Source of the DNA: Apostichopus japonicus | Lineage: Eukaryota > Echinodermata > Holothuroidea > Aspidochirotida > Stichopodidae | Assembly: GCF_037975245.1 (NCBI RefSeq) | Contig: NC_092566.1 | Location: forward strand, 2,296,001-2,360,000 | Length of the DNA stretch: 64,000 nucleotides | Direction: 5' to 3' | Notes under the pieces: model-generated | Told to the model about the DNA's origin: nothing | Seen by the model: only the letters and a program-made list of their open reading frames with translations | The model's database searches: none | Made by a program: the position numbers and the translations under genes | Part shown: piece after piece, positions 40,801 through 55,800 of the stretch | Position numbering within the stretch: position 1 is the first letter of the stretch | Layout of the letters: the number at the start of each line of letters is the position of its first letter

Positions 40801-43800
40801 AAAAACCCTGAAATGTGATTGTCTTGACCACTGTTAAAAGAGAGCAAGATTTGAAAGTGAGAAAATTGAGATAATAAGAATGAGGAATGGATTGGTGTTG
40901 GGGGAGGGGAGGCCGATTTCATTCTGTATTCACTGTTTTGAGATTCTACCTCATTATTCACCTAAGTTGCAAACTACAGCGAAAAAGAAGCCCCCCCCCC
41001 CAAAAAAAAAATAGTATGCATTCCTGTGTTGCTGTTTAAAGTGTAAACTCTTGATTTGAGTTGAATCTTGTTTAACCAATGATGAATGGTAGTGTGGACC
41101 TGTTATTTATCTTTGTAGTTTAATTGTGAGTCTTACCTTCAAGGACTGTGGTATTCCGTGTAATGGGAAGGCTAACTCAAGGAAACACTTTTCTTGCCAT
41201 TGATTACAATATAAGAAAGAAAGGAATCCATGTTCAGATGTTCAGTTACCCCCCGCCCCCCACCCTCCAAAATGTACCAAAAATGTATCACCCAAAATCT
41301 ACCTCATCTCCAGTCTCCAGCGCCTCCAAAGAAAAAAAAGTTATTGGAGGCCTTTCTGCATGTTAGATTTGTACAGTGGAGATAAGTTTTAGAAATGTTC
41401 TGAAACTATTTATTTAATTCAAATGTACAAATCTGAGCAAAATATAAGAATATAATAAAGTAAAAGATTAAGATTTTTTATCTTCAAAATTTGAATAATA
41501 CATGGATAGCATTATCAACCCTGCGAAAAGGTGTGAAGTCTTATTTCACATTAACAAGGCCTTTGTGACATTGCCACATTGTACCAGGTTCACAAACTTT
41601 ACCACAAAGGTGGATGACTTTTAGAATAACACCAAAAGAGTATTAAAAGAAAATTACTAGGATGGTCAGTTTTTCCCTTTGAATGAAAAAAACTTCTTGG
41701 TTTTGCTTCCTCTGAGAGGAAAACATTGTGTGTAGCATTTATATGTTAAAGTGGTTTTGTATCTGATCTCTCCCTATGTTGACATAGTTAAGAAGATTCT
41801 TCGCCGCCGTTGGGAATTAACCGTACCCAGAGCTAAATACGCAATGAAACTATCCGCAAACTTTCTGTGTCAACTTTTTATCTTACTGGACATCTTTTTT
41901 TTGGTGATATATGGCTTTCAACCACAGTGTGTAGTGAAAATCAAATCCTTTCTTTACCTTAACAAAAAAAGGAAGCATTTAGTCAACACTCGAGGTGGTG
42001 TATTGTTGCCGAGTAGTTTGACCAAGAAGACTCCAAAAGCTTATAGCCACTCTTCACACATTGATCTTCATACACTTCTTCAGCAGGGTTCTTAAAGTGA
42101 CACCATGCACCCTGTACAAGATAACACTGGTCAAAACGTACCCAGATGCATGCACAGATAGAATGTAGGCTTAATACATGCTTGTCATTGGCTATAGTGA
42201 CTCGATTTGGTAGAGTTATTCACCATGGCAACAGGGTGTATATAACACTGTAATCTCATGTTTGATGTTGTTCTGGTCTTGTTCTCTATATTTCTCTAAC
42301 GAATGATTGTTTATGTCAATTCAGGAAACTGAATCAAATTAAAAACATAAGTCAATATTTCAGTGCTTTGAGAACTTTGCAAAAAATTCACTTTGATGGA
42401 TGACAAAAATAGTTTTAATTTTATGTAGCTAAACTATTAACATTTACACAGATTCTTCTGCCTCATCAGCATTCGTGGGATATAGTTGCTTCTCAGAAGT
42501 AATCATCAACAGAGGCAAAACATTTGAAGTTGCCATGCTAGATGAGTCTTGTAAAAATCCTTGAATTATATCAACATTTGGCAAACTGATTGCACAATCT
42601 GAAAAGTTGTTAACCTCCCTTGCAAATGCCATTAAACCTCTGATCATTAAGCCTATAACCAACTTTTTCAATCATCCTCTCATGTACACACAGAGATGGT
42701 AAAAACCCTTTTCTTTCCAGAATATTTTTTCCAGAAAGTTAAAGATATCTTAATTCCACACTTTCACAAGGTGTGCAAATTGGTTGTGTGGAGTGAAGAC
42801 CTCTCTAAAGAAGTCCTTGTTTTTAAAATCTCTTGCAAGATTAACATCATTTGTCAACACAGATGGGCATTATTGATTCAGTTCTTATGCAGTAGTAAGG
42901 AAACTGTGACCCTTTAATGTTCTAAAAGGAGGTAAGCTTGAGGCAACCGTAAGTGAGCTGGAGTATCGCCTTGTTAAAACTTTTGGAGGAAATGATAGCC
43001 ACTTGAATAGCACTCTGGCTGCCTTTTGCAAAACAAGAACGGGTGAAAATTGAAAAGATGAAAACTACTTGGAGTGGAGGTGCTAATCTCATCATTACCA
43101 ACAACAAGGCTCTGCCTCTTTCCCTTCTTCCCGACTCTTCAATGTCGGTCTCATCCTACGTAAGAGGTGAGGGTACTAACAAGCTTGATATGGCTGAGTG
43201 CATTCTTCAACATCTTCTACATCTACATCTCAATGTAAAAAACTTGCACTTCTTTGACACCGGGTACTGGTTCATACACTCCAGTCAACCTTAGGTCTGC
43301 TGTGGTTTCAAGAGTTGAATTTAGGTGCTTTCTGATCTTGCTTTAACTGTTACCCAGATATGGAATGTAAGGGGCCAAGGTGATGAAATACTAGCAATTT
43401 CAGGTAGACAGGAAAGTGCTTAAGTTCACCGGAGACTGGTCAGGATAATCACCTACTCAATACCGAAATCAAAACCATTTTGGGAAAGCAGTTAATGTCA
43501 TCATTAATGTAAGAATAAATGTTCTGTGATAATATGCCAAGTTTTGGTCAAGGCCTTCCCTGTTTGATTAGTTTGTTTGGGGATTTCAAGCTCTTCTTAA
43601 CAGAAATTGGGAGGGAGAAGGAGAGGGGGAAGGGGAGCTGAGGAGCAAACTTATTTCTCTCTCTCTGTCCCCCTCTCTCTCTCCTCGGTTCTGGCACCTT
43701 TGCACAGCCTGACTTTTGACTGAAAGTACATTCTTCCTCAAAGGAGAGGATACCATTCCTGTCACTTTCAGTACAGCGAATAATTCATGAAGTTCCAAAA

Positions 43801-46800
43801 GCTGTTTCCTTTGATTTCAGTCTGTTACATTCAATCAAATATGACATCCGTCTTACACAAGTCCCGACTGTTTTTCTCTCTTTCTCTGCCAGTCCGACAT
43901 TATTACATGAAATGTAGAACAATGATCTACAGTTTGGGGGATGAAAGGAAGACAAAACAGAGATTATGTTAGGGAATGATACGAAAGAAGAATTTTTTTG
44001 GCCAATAGATGTTTGAAATAGTAGCTGCCCCCCTGCCGAAAGAAATGCCTCTGCCAATTTAGACTTGAATTCCATCCACAGTCATATTCCATTTGACATT
44101 TCCAAATCCATCAGAATTGTTATTTCTTTGTTTTTAGGGGTGGTGAAGTCCTTTTCCTTCTCTAATAGCCCACCGCCCTTCTTATTAAGTTAACTCCCAA
44201 AGGTCAGATGCTACTTAACATACCCTAAGCACTTTGGTTTAAATTTCCTTGTATAAACAATTGCAAAATGAAAACAGTTTGAGATATCTCAAGAAGAGAC
44301 AGCTCAACAAAAGTCAGGTTGTCAAGACGATTGTGGAATATGTGATGCACTTGTTCATTTTTTCACCACCAAAAAATCCTGAGGTTTCTTTTCTCCAGTA
44401 GCTTCAGGGTACATCTGTAAAGAAAGGAGCCATAGTGTTGAATGTTTAGACTGGCTTTACTGACAGCGATGTAAAAGTCTGAGAGGCGAGACCAAAGTTC
44501 AACAGTTTAGCTGGATGGTCAAGATTGTTCCTTTTCACCGATTATGAAAATTTTGACATTCTGAAAACTGTCAATCTGTCCTATAAAACAAAGCAAGGGA
44601 TATTTGTGTATTGATAAACCAGATTGTTTGATATTTCAGGCTAAATCAATTCCATCAAAGTAAGACTTGTCAATTGTCATATACCTTAAGTATTTTAAAT
44701 AACTTGATACAGCTCTGTATTCATTGCCCTAATCCACTCTGATCATGGCAATATGCAGTGGGGCATAGTTGTTCTAGTAAAAGCACACTGAATACCTACT
44801 TCCACCAACCCCCTACCTTCTACCCTTCCCTCAGTCCCCCCACCTCCTCATTTCGAATTGAAAAAAAGAAAACTCACCTCTCATCAAGTTGGTTTATTTA
44901 CTATTCACTTTGCCACCTCCATTACCTGTCTCCTTGTAACATCTGCAACTCTCATTTTAAAGGCATTGAAGACTCGCCCAAACCGCGTGCGGCCGTCTGA
45001 AAAAGTTAACTTTCTGTTGCTTGCAAGTGACGTTTTGATCGTGTCGCTACAAAATGCAGACAGTACAGTAATGAAACGTGATACCTTGTTTTCTTTAGCT
45101 GGACCTGAGATGTCCATTGCTGTATCGTTTATACACTGCTGTGGGTATTGACCGCAGCTGTATCCACTGACTGTACACTAGTGTATAATTACCGACAGTG
45201 GCAAGCTGTGTGTGTATTTTCTGGGATCGATGGTGGTGTCTAACACTTCTGTTACACCTCATTCGAAACTAGGTCAGATTACCAGCATTAGAGTTTCTTT
45301 TTGCGCAAGTCTTCACACCCTTTAAGGTGTCTTTTCTAGCGTGACCTGGTAACCTTTTGACCTGACCTCCCAGTGTTGACCGGTCACTTGCATGGAGGGT
45401 AACTGTTTAGGTAATGATAGCAATCTGTGATATCCGTTGAAAAAAAAAAGGAAAAAAAAAGGAAGTTAACTTAAACAAACTAAATAGAGTTATAGAGGAA
45501 AATGACTAACCTGCAAAGAAGCTGGTTATCAGGATTATTTAAATCTTTTGAGATAATCCACAATATCTCATCTAATATTATAGTGTATTTTTTGTCAGTT
45601 TGTCTAATGGTGTTATTACCACTGTAGATGTGTAGATGAAAAAGAAACTGTAGATGACTGTTGGCAAAATACTTGACCGTGGATAGTACAAAGATTACAG
45701 ATCAAGATTGAACAAAATCAGACATTTGGATTTGGCTAAATAAGGGTGCATACTTGTCAGAAATGACTGGTATACCTCAAGCAGAAGGACCTACCAGGAG
45801 GAGTCAATGGTAGAGGGTCTCAGTGGACTATTAAGGTGATCTTTTGGAACCCACTTTAAATGCGTTAGACAGATTTCATCTGGAAAATATTCACATTTAC
45901 AAAATTAAAGGAGATAATCACACAATTTTACCCTTTAATTTCTACAAGCATTACCTTGTGTTGGTTGTCTATTTACTGTACTTTATCAATTTATTAATAA
46001 GGAGGAAAAAATTGTACATTAATATTTTATTATATTTTGATTGAGGGAGGGGGTGGGGTGGAATGCAAGGATTAACTATATACAATGTTGTAATATATTT
46101 TAAGACAATTTGCCAAAAAAAACCCCAATCACTTAAGGAATAAAATTTGTTCAGAGATACTTTAAAGTAACTGTTTAATATTTTACACAAACATGTTAGT
46201 GTTTCTTTGTTTCTATGAAATTGTAAATATTCATTGGCAGGTACCCAAAGGAACTAGAAGACAAACATTAAAACAAAAGATTTTACTGAAATATTTCTGG
46301 TTAGCATTGGAAGGACCTTATAGTGGTTTCCTTATTAAGACATAAGTTTTTGTTCTCGATTTACTTTGGTTTGGTATATATGTTTGGGTGGTGGTTACCA
46401 CCTCCACAAGTCAACTTCCTTTACTCCATACTCAGAGTCTGTGGTAGTCTGCGCTTTGATGTGTTTTCTTTCTTGTTCTTCAGTGGCATGATAGTCTTTA
46501 GTATCACAAGTAACTGCATTAACCATTAATGTAAAGTATCTGCAATTATATGATGAATAGCAATTAAGGATTATTTACATCATTTAATATGTAAATTACA
46601 GCATTAAGTATTCAAGACTAATCAATAGGACATTCAGCATTGTAGTTCAGTCAAGCAAAGGGAAATGTTTATTGTTGTAGTGTGGCTCTGACCCAAGGTT
46701 ATTTGAATTAAAATGGAATGTAATCTAGAATTTGTGATTTAACTTTTAACTTGTAACTAACCATCAGTTTAAAGCAGCAGTTTGGTTTCCAGACCATGAT

Positions 46801-49800
46801 CAGACTACAGCTTGTTAGCTCGAAAAAATTAAGTGGATGATCGTGGATGTAACATCTGTGAAAATTCATGAAGGAAAACTTCCAAATGATAGGATTGGGG
46901 AAGACGTCCAACTAAGTTGGTGTTGTACCGTTAAAACGTTACCATTAGGGATCTCCCCCCATGCCCTAAATTAAGAGAGGGCGCTGCCATATCCGTGCTT
47001 TCTTGTTCCACAAAACTTGACAAGCTGCAGTCTCTTAAATCACGGAGAATTCCTTCTCTGAGGGACACTTCTAAGTTCTAGTCAAAGTACCTGCACATTC
47101 CTTGATTCACACATAGATTGAGGTATCTGAACCTCATACACTCTTTTTACCAGTGCTCATAATTAACTAGCACATTTCAGCTATGAAATGTTATCCATTT
47201 ATTTGGCAACTTTATGTGTGTGTTAATTTATCATTTGATGGAAAAACTGAGAGGGATGGGATGGGGGGTTGGGAGGGGGGGAGGAGGATTCTGATCAATT
47301 TTAATATTTTAATCATGTGTTGATTCAACTGCAGTTTTGTATGATTATATCGCAGGAGTTGACTTGAAAAAATTTATAAAGGCCCGTGTCCAAAATGTTA
47401 CACACTATATGTGTTCGTATTCAATGTAAATATTAAAAAATTAGGATTAGTTTTCAATGTAAATATTAATAAATTAGGAACCAGCAAATCTTTCATTTCA
47501 CCAAACACCATTTTATAAATATTCATATATTGTTTGGACTCAGTTTTTTGAAAGTTTTCCTTGTAAATTTAACAGTAACTACTGTACTTCAATGTATTTG
47601 GTCTCGATGTAATCTGAGGACTTGTGTCTAAAGTGGATCAAGATGATTGATTTTCGCTCTCAAGCTCTATCCTGTGGGTGACTTAACTTATAAAAGTTCA
47701 TCAAGTTACCTTCAGTGATGTCTCCAGAGGTTCAAGTGACAATATTCTAAAGATAATTTTGGCTTTATTATCCTTAACTTCTGGAAGGAAGCGTGGTAAT
47801 GATGTGAGTACAGCAATTTCAAACACATTTTGTTTGATTGAACAGTTGACTCAGAGGAGATGATATTACCTCCTATCAGTGATATAGCTTCCTGAGAGAT
47901 GGTGGTAGTGCTTGTTACCTTTGGTCATGAAGTGAAGCTATCAATCACTGACTTGTTTTCTTAAACTTTGTAACTTTTTCCCTCCCTTCTTTTGTGGTCT
48001 TCTAAGAGCTGCTTATTTGTTTATTCCGAAATGTTATTCTCCTTTTTCCCCTGAACGTTTTGGACATGTGGCCACTTGCATGTTTTTCAAAGGGAGTAGT
48101 TGTTATCATGATGGTGACTGTGCCACCCAAGTTCGGTAAATAATTTTTACCATCCTTCTTCAGATTGTTTCTCCCAACCCGGAGTTTGTAAGCCACATGT
48201 CTGGCTGTCCATATCATCTTTAACTTAATGAACATCTAGTTGGCTTCAGCGCTGGAGAAGTGATTTCGATGTTTTACAGTGCTATAACATGCCACTTCAT
48301 TTGAAAATCAAAGTGTGCCGATGTATTTCAGGGTGGAATAGGTGGTGTTTGTTAGTAATGAAATTTGCTTGTGATCCTTCAGGGAGATGGTACAGGGAGA
48401 AGGATAGAACTACCTTTAACTAGTAAAAAACGAAGACGAACCACAAAATATGCATCACGAAGGTCAAGATTGAATTTGAGATCACATATATATATACTGT
48501 AGAGAGGTAGCTTTGGAAAATGGGTTTGATTCACTATATACAAAATGTCACAGGATTGTTGTTGACAGGGTGGAAAGAGCTTTACAGTTTCTTCATTTTG
48601 ATATATAGATGCATTATGTTAATCTATAAGTAATTCAGTGGACGAAGCTCGGGTAAATGCAGCATTTTGTGTGAAATTTGGTAAAGTTTTGATGCTATTT
48701 TAATACGAAGATCCCATAAGGATAAGTGCATTAGCATGACTCATGAAATGTCACACTGGGAAGGTTGATCTAAGGATACGCAGGCATCCCTTTGAAATAA
48801 ACATTATTGAGGGTCAGGTGAGACGTGGTATGGTTGTACAGCTACTTAGTACCATCTTACGAGGCAGCAAGAACGGTCAGGTTGAAATGAACTGGAAGAT
48901 GCACCGATGTTAGGAGGGGAATGGGTGGGAGTGGAGAGGGGAGTGGGAAGGAGAGTGGGAAGGGGTTGTGCTATAGGGGATGTTCTTATAAAGCATCCCA
49001 TCATTGTTTTGGATCTAGATTTGAGTTTATTTTACTTGTTTGTGTTTGCATAATTGCTACTCTTTGTTTTGGTACTTTGTAGTTTACGAGACTTTGTAAA
49101 CTTGCCAGGTTAATCCTGTCAAAGTCATAAACCGAAAGTTTTCAAGTTAGTCCACACGAGGGTTTTAACTATTCAGATTGTAGATTTGGTGAACTAAATT
49201 CAATTATATGGCAGTTGAACTGTTTGCTGTCGGCATGTATCTGATGTTTGACTTATTGTATACCCGGTAATCGTGAAGTATGCCTCCATTCTTTAGACAG
49301 TGGACAGGTTCAATCTGAACAAAATCTCTCGGTAGTACAAATTTTTTGGATCTACAGTTGTTGTTTTGATGTAAAGTTTTTGGTCATTCAGATCTTTCCA
49401 AACCACTTGAGACATCAGGTAGTTGGGAAATTCTTGTAGGATTATATCAACTGTTGCATTTTACTACCAAATTTGTGTGCATTTTATTACATTGTTTTGA
49501 TGTTTGTCTTTGTGAGGGAAAATAGATTCAGACTTATTTGTAATATCCCACAACAGGTGATTAAAAGTCAGCTTGTAAATATAGTTGTAGATTTTTTATT
49601 CGCAAGGTTAATACCCCTTCAACTCAAAGTACGGTTAAATACCACCTTATTCTTTAACCACTTCTTATTTTCTTTTTTAAGCGTCATGATAGGTGAAGAA
49701 AGTTTTGAATTTTTGAAAATTACAGAATGATCACTTGGGATTGAGGTATTAGGAAATAATTCAATGGTAAGGAATAGAGGAAAAGGATTTGTTTAAATGA

Positions 49801-52800
49801 TCCTTCCACAGAGAATTCAAAGCAAGATCAGACACTGATATAGCCCAGTGGGTATGGACTGTAGAAATCCATATTATTAAGATGAATTGCACAAACTTTA
49901 AGAAGTGGTACAAGTACAGAACTTGGTCTTTGAAATTCTATAATATATTTCACTTTTCTCTTTACCTGTCTCCAACCTTCATGCACTTTGCTGTCTACTT
50001 AAACTGCACAAGTGGAAACGATTTAGCACTGTGCCCCCCCCCCCCCCACCCCCATCTCCACAATTTTCCCACTTCTGGTACACCGCCCACTGTCTCCTCT
50101 TTCCAAATCTATTTTGAACAAATTCCTTGAAAGTTCATTGAGATCTTTCACCACCGTGTTGAGGAAGTCGGTGCCCGCAAAAATTAGTGAAAAGGTGGCC
50201 ATCTTCACACTCTTTTATGACAAATATATCAGGATCTAGGATTAAAAGATAAAGTGTTTGAAAATCCTCATGTTGTGGTTTATAATATGTTATGGTTGAG
50301 AGAACTCTCAGCCTCAACTTACTTTATGGTGTGAATGTCTTGATAGAAATGTGGTCTCCTTGTCAGAGAGGAGAGAGAGGATTACAGGGATAAATTCAAG
50401 ATTTACCCTTGTTGCACTGAATTCAGCCTCCAGGTGTGATGGTTGTTTTTGTGGTCAAAGCAGGAAGTTTTTTTTCTGTCCATGATGGTGGTCAGTATGT
50501 GGGAATATGACTAGTCTATGATGACCAATAAAAGCTCAGAGGCATTATTGGATCTCTCTTATAATGGATGACCATTGTCCTGCCTGAGTTATTACAGCAG
50601 GAGCTGAGATTACAAGGCAAGTCAAGAAGGACATCCTATGACGACGTTCATTTCTACGAAAGAGAAAGAGGAGGGAAACAAGGTAGAAAAACAATAGAAA
50701 GTAAGACTGGAACGAAAATAGAAGTTCCCCTTTGTCGTGATTGGGAGATGATCAGATGAGTAACATGTGGTCTTGATATTTTCGACATCAATAATCTATG
50801 GTTAATTAGTATTAGATTGAATGTGTCCTCGGTTGCATTTGACCCAGGCATAATAGAGACCCGGTTCACCCCAACCTCTAAATAACCGAAGATGACCTAA
50901 TTATGGTGGCACCCCACTTCTTCTTTCAGCTCCTCTCCACACTTGTTTTCTTCCCGTGGCTCCTTCTGTCCCGGCGAATCACAAGATGGTCTTGGACTTG
51001 TATAAACTCGTAAAGCATCCATAGGCTTTAGATGGCTTTAACCCACGTAGAGCTTAACTGAAGAGACTGGGCTATTAATAACAAACGTCGTTAAACTGAT
51101 GGGTTCTGATTTCTTGACAGAATTAGGCTGGACATCTGTTTTCCTACCAAAATGATGCTATTAATTTGGGTCAAGATGAGACAATGTAATCAGCCAGATG
51201 AGAGATTGGTACTTGTGAAAAGGACTGCTCTGATGAGAGGTTCAATTATTGACTAGAGCTACATAAAAGTCAGTTTATGATGACTTTTGCATTTCTTTTG
51301 AAGGAAAAACTGTTGTTTTAAGTACTTCACCCAAGGGTGTTATTAGAGGTCATGGGTCAATTATTCAAGAGGTCAGTGACTTGTTTCTGGGTTTCATCTT
51401 TAGCGCCAAGGTCAAATTTGTGAAAGGTACAGTAGGATGATATTTAGTCAACTGTTACTCCTTTTTCAGAAGCAACAGCTTGAATTTATTTTTTTTCTGG
51501 CAGCTCAATGTTCAGAATATGACCATTACAGAGCAATTACAGGCAGTAAAATGTACATTTGTTATATTTTTAAATATTTTATTTGTCAATAAAATTGTCA
51601 AAATGCATTATCTGGGGCAGAAACCAGTCCGATGTTATGGCTCAGTAATAAGGAAAACCGTAACTTACCTCCCAAGAATGTTTGATTGTTGCTGTTACGT
51701 TATGCAAGCCTGTGCAGCTTAATTTATGTAATTTACTTTATGGTGGTGACCCATTCCTAGAGGGATGGCGCAGTTGTTTCACCATTGTCTACCTCTGGTG
51801 ATAATAGGTACCAATTAGTAACTATGACTGGCATAGGTAGGTGGGAAGGTCGGACAAGGTCAGACTATGTTTAGGGGGTCCAAGTCTACTATATAGGAAA
51901 ATAGCCAGAGGTTAGGAAGTACAGTAAGCCATTTTGTACATTTATCAGGTTTTTAAGGGTTTGTCAAATTGAGTGAAAATAATAAAATACTGCTTTGGGG
52001 TTTGCAGAAAGAATGATAGACACTAAGACCATGGAGGTAAAATAGTCTGTTTTACTTCCATGCTAAGACTATGAAACGGACAGAATGCGATGGTGGATCC
52101 TCAACCCATGTTTTTGGAAGAGAAATTACTTTTAAATCACTTATTTATGTATTTTAGATCTTCTTTCAAGCAGGAACTCGCGAAGAAGCCTCATTGGCTT
52201 ATCAAAGCTGCAAGCTGACTGAAATCAGTCTCTTACATTCATATTTAACATCCATGATTATGAACTGTCAACAACTCTGTAACTGGACGACATACATCAA
52301 TCTTGGAGTGACTCGAACCGGGGATATTATGATTGGAAGGCATCGGCGTTAACCACTGAGCTAACACTTGTTCAATAACCCAGTCTGTATCTTATGTAAA
52401 ATTATTGCAAGTATTTCCTGCATTTACCTGGCTTAGGACTAAGATACTGTACCAAGTTGGAATTGAAAAGGTAATATTAATGCCTCTGTTTCTTTCTTTC
52501 TTTCCAACAAGGGCAGTTGTTGTGTTCAGAGAAAAATAACCTTATAGATCGAGGATTTCAATCTCCCTATGAAACTTGCTTGTAACATTTTTGAGGTTTT
52601 TTCATGGTGGAACCACATGACTATTGATTTCACCAGTTTGGTGGTTGAGATAAATCCAGCTCACTTGGAGCTTAATGGGATAATGAGATTCTACATCATA
52701 GTGTAACTGCACATCTGAGTGACCTTTAACCTCCTTATCCATCCACCTGTTGTAGAGGCAGTACTTAAGAAACAAAATAGCAAGTCAAAGGCAGTCATAA

Positions 52801-55800
52801 TTTGAAAAAGAAAAATATTCATAAAAGTATGTAATTTTTCTAGAGATATTGGGGAAAACGTTCCCTTGAGGCTCAGAGTATTTTTGCCAGGGGCATCTTG
52901 TAGTTGAGCAAACAGTGTGGACAAGCAATACCACATCTATATCATTTGTTTTATTATTTAGGACAGGCTCGTGAAACCTGACATTAGGTTAGCTGAAATA
53001 TATGTGAAGACTGGGAGAGAGAGAGTTGCGAAAGAGGGGAAGGGGGGTTGAGAGGGAGGGGAGGGGAGGGAGAGTTGAGAGGGAGGGAGAATTGAGAGGG
53101 AGAGTTGAGAGAGGGAGAGTTGCGAGGGAGGGAAGGGGTAGTTGAGGGGGAGTTGAGACGGAGGGGGAGGGGGAGTTGAGATAGAGGGGTAGGAGGAAGG
53201 GGAGGGTTGAGAGGGAGGGTAGAGAGAGTTGAGAGGGAGGGTAGAGAGAGTTGAGAGGGAGGGTAGAGAGAGTTGAGAGGGAGGGGAGGGCCTGTTAGGA
53301 AAGAACAGTTTAGTATTAGCTGACCATATTCTTGTGCTGCTTGTTACAAGGGCCCCAAGTGCCGCTCGTGAGACTACTAAGTCGGTAGTAATGTATGCTT
53401 GCAGTCCACCCCGCATAATGACATATCAAATTTCTTGCATACGTGTACACTGTATACCATTTGGTAAACTTTTGAACCCTTGCACTTTGTAGATGCAGGT
53501 CTGTGCCATTTTCAGTCTTGTCATTTTCAGATGGAACTGGGTAGGTGGGTAGCTTGCAGTTGAGGGTAATAAGAGCAGTATTGAGAACACCTGCAAGGTG
53601 TTATGGTTTATCGTGACAGATTTACGAGATGGAACAATTACTTGCTGACAGGGATTTTGATGAAATATTATAAACTGTTGACAAGATCTCCTGAGCTGGC
53701 AAAACTCCAAACTGTTTAACTCATTCTCCTCTTTACTCTCTTACCTCTATCTAGCTAGTAAATTTCATCTCTTCTAATAACTAATAACATTTTATACCAG
53801 TTTGTATGCACGTTTTGTTCAGAGAGGTATTCATACAAAGGCCCTGCCAGTAGGGTGGCCGGCCACTGGTGTGACATCATCATGGAGGATTGATGACTTG
53901 AGGAGGTTCAAGATGACATCGGCCACTTATCATGACCCATGATTACCAGCTTGTGGGAATCACTGTATTTACTGGCTGCTCGTAGCCTACTGTGCTAATA
54001 AAACTAGTGCTTTTAACATGTTTACAGTAAGTCACTGAGATAGGATTCTGTAAAAGTTCAAACACTGTTTAGGTTTGCTTCAAAAAAAGTTTGATAAGAA
54101 ATGCCAGAGGTAGATGCATCTGGCAAGAGGTAATGCACTATGGGAGGGTATTGACAGATTGTCTGGACTAATTGTATGTAGGAAATCTGGTCATTCTACT
54201 TGTCAGTGGCAGCTGTGTCTCCAAATGCAGAAGAGTACAAGTGAGCATGTATTCAATTTTGTGTTGTACGGTCAAGAAGTCAATGACATTGTAAGGAGCG
54301 GGCGTAAAAATGAAATTGCAGTCTGTATTTAAAAGAAATAATTATTTTTTCTTGTCACCATTTACCAAGCTATTATTGTAGAGCTCTTGTAGATTTGTAG
54401 CATGCCAATTCAACTGTCATTCCTGTGTTACCTCTGTAACTGAATATGCACAGCTATGCAACAGTACATTTAATACTCTGATTTACTGGGTAACACAGAT
54501 AACAAGGGAGAACAGCTCCATGGTTTCATCTGATTACCGAGCCACAGTGCTGTTAATTACCAGGCTGGTTTAGCACAGTATGAGAGGCCGTCATACGGTC
54601 TGTTTGTTTTCTCTGTGTGCTTGGTGTGTGTACTTCCCAGAAAGACTAACCGAGTGACAGACTATTTTATCTGATTGTTTGTTTTGATGTTTAATTTGAG
54701 AGGTCAAGACAAACTTGATTTATGAAGGTAGCCATCGGTCAAAACGAGGCACCGAAACATTAAATACTAGAGTTCCCCTACACTCTCACGGTATCAGCTT
54801 TCTCCAGTTTGGTTCCAATTTTACCAAAGTACCTGTTAGTATTCATTGCAAATTGCAATTGAATAATCGATCAATCTTATCTAACTAAAACAGCCTCTTC
54901 TATGTATTTTTTTCTTCATCAGATGAAGGATAAGTATTGAGTTGCCTTATAACTGATTCTGTTCGTTAAGATTCATTTTGTTGCACCATAAAATACCTGC
55001 AATCTTCAGAATGAGAGTATTCAATTTTGAAGAAAAGAAAAATAAAGTGAAAATGTTTCTTCATTATTTCAAATAAAATTCATAGGCAAGCTGATAGAGT
55101 GCATTCTTAATAGATTTTAGTGTCAAATAAATTACCAAGATTGAAACAAGAGATCCATAAAAAGCCAATACTTATGTTCCCTCTACAAATTTCCATCTTC
55201 TTCCAATTAACCATCTTAAAGTGGACACACGTACTACGTCTTTTCAATGTATTTTACAATTATGGAATTTCGCTGGTGATAATGATGACTTCCGAACAAA
55301 GTTAAACAGAACTTTGAGAATGAGAAAGGATATGAACCATTAGGAATGGTTTCAACCGTAACACCGCCTGAAGAATTGAGACATCATGCATGCCAAGACT
55401 ATGTTCTCAGTAAATCCTACTATTCGAAAACAGACGATCGCAAAACAATGTGTTTAATGTTAATTTGTACGTTCAAAATCAGTAATACCCGTTCTGTTAG
55501 TGAAAGCAGCTGTTTTGCAAAGGGAAAGTTTTCCTAGTTTGTGGCGTCGTCAGGATGTGTTTACAGCTTATTATTTGAATCAAACGTCGCAGGGCCGATC
55601 ATGAGTTGTTTTCCTTACACCTAAAATGCTGTTTTAATTGGTTTACATACACGAAGTAAGATTAGTAATGGTAATCGACTCTTGCTTTAGGAAAACAAGA
55701 TAAAGGGCTGTAAGTGAAGGTCAATAGTCCTAGACACATACACACACATACACCCGCCCACACACCCAAGCACACACACAGAACGGAAACAGGGTAGAAG

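Noticed and set aside
42444-43294. Frames on both strands that look somewhat protein-like, considered as a decayed transposon gene
   Set aside because: No transposase or reverse-transcriptase motif could be placed, and frames change strand and phase every 200 bp. A translated search (BLASTX) of 42400-43300 would settle it.
44758-45151. Overlapping frames on both strands around 44858-45151
   Set aside because: No motif or splice support; listed only as a possible dispersed element.
52958-53416. 152-codon minus-strand frame rich in Ser, Pro and Leu
   Set aside because: It follows the purine tract and the 22-bp repeat, so its composition is explained by the repeat.
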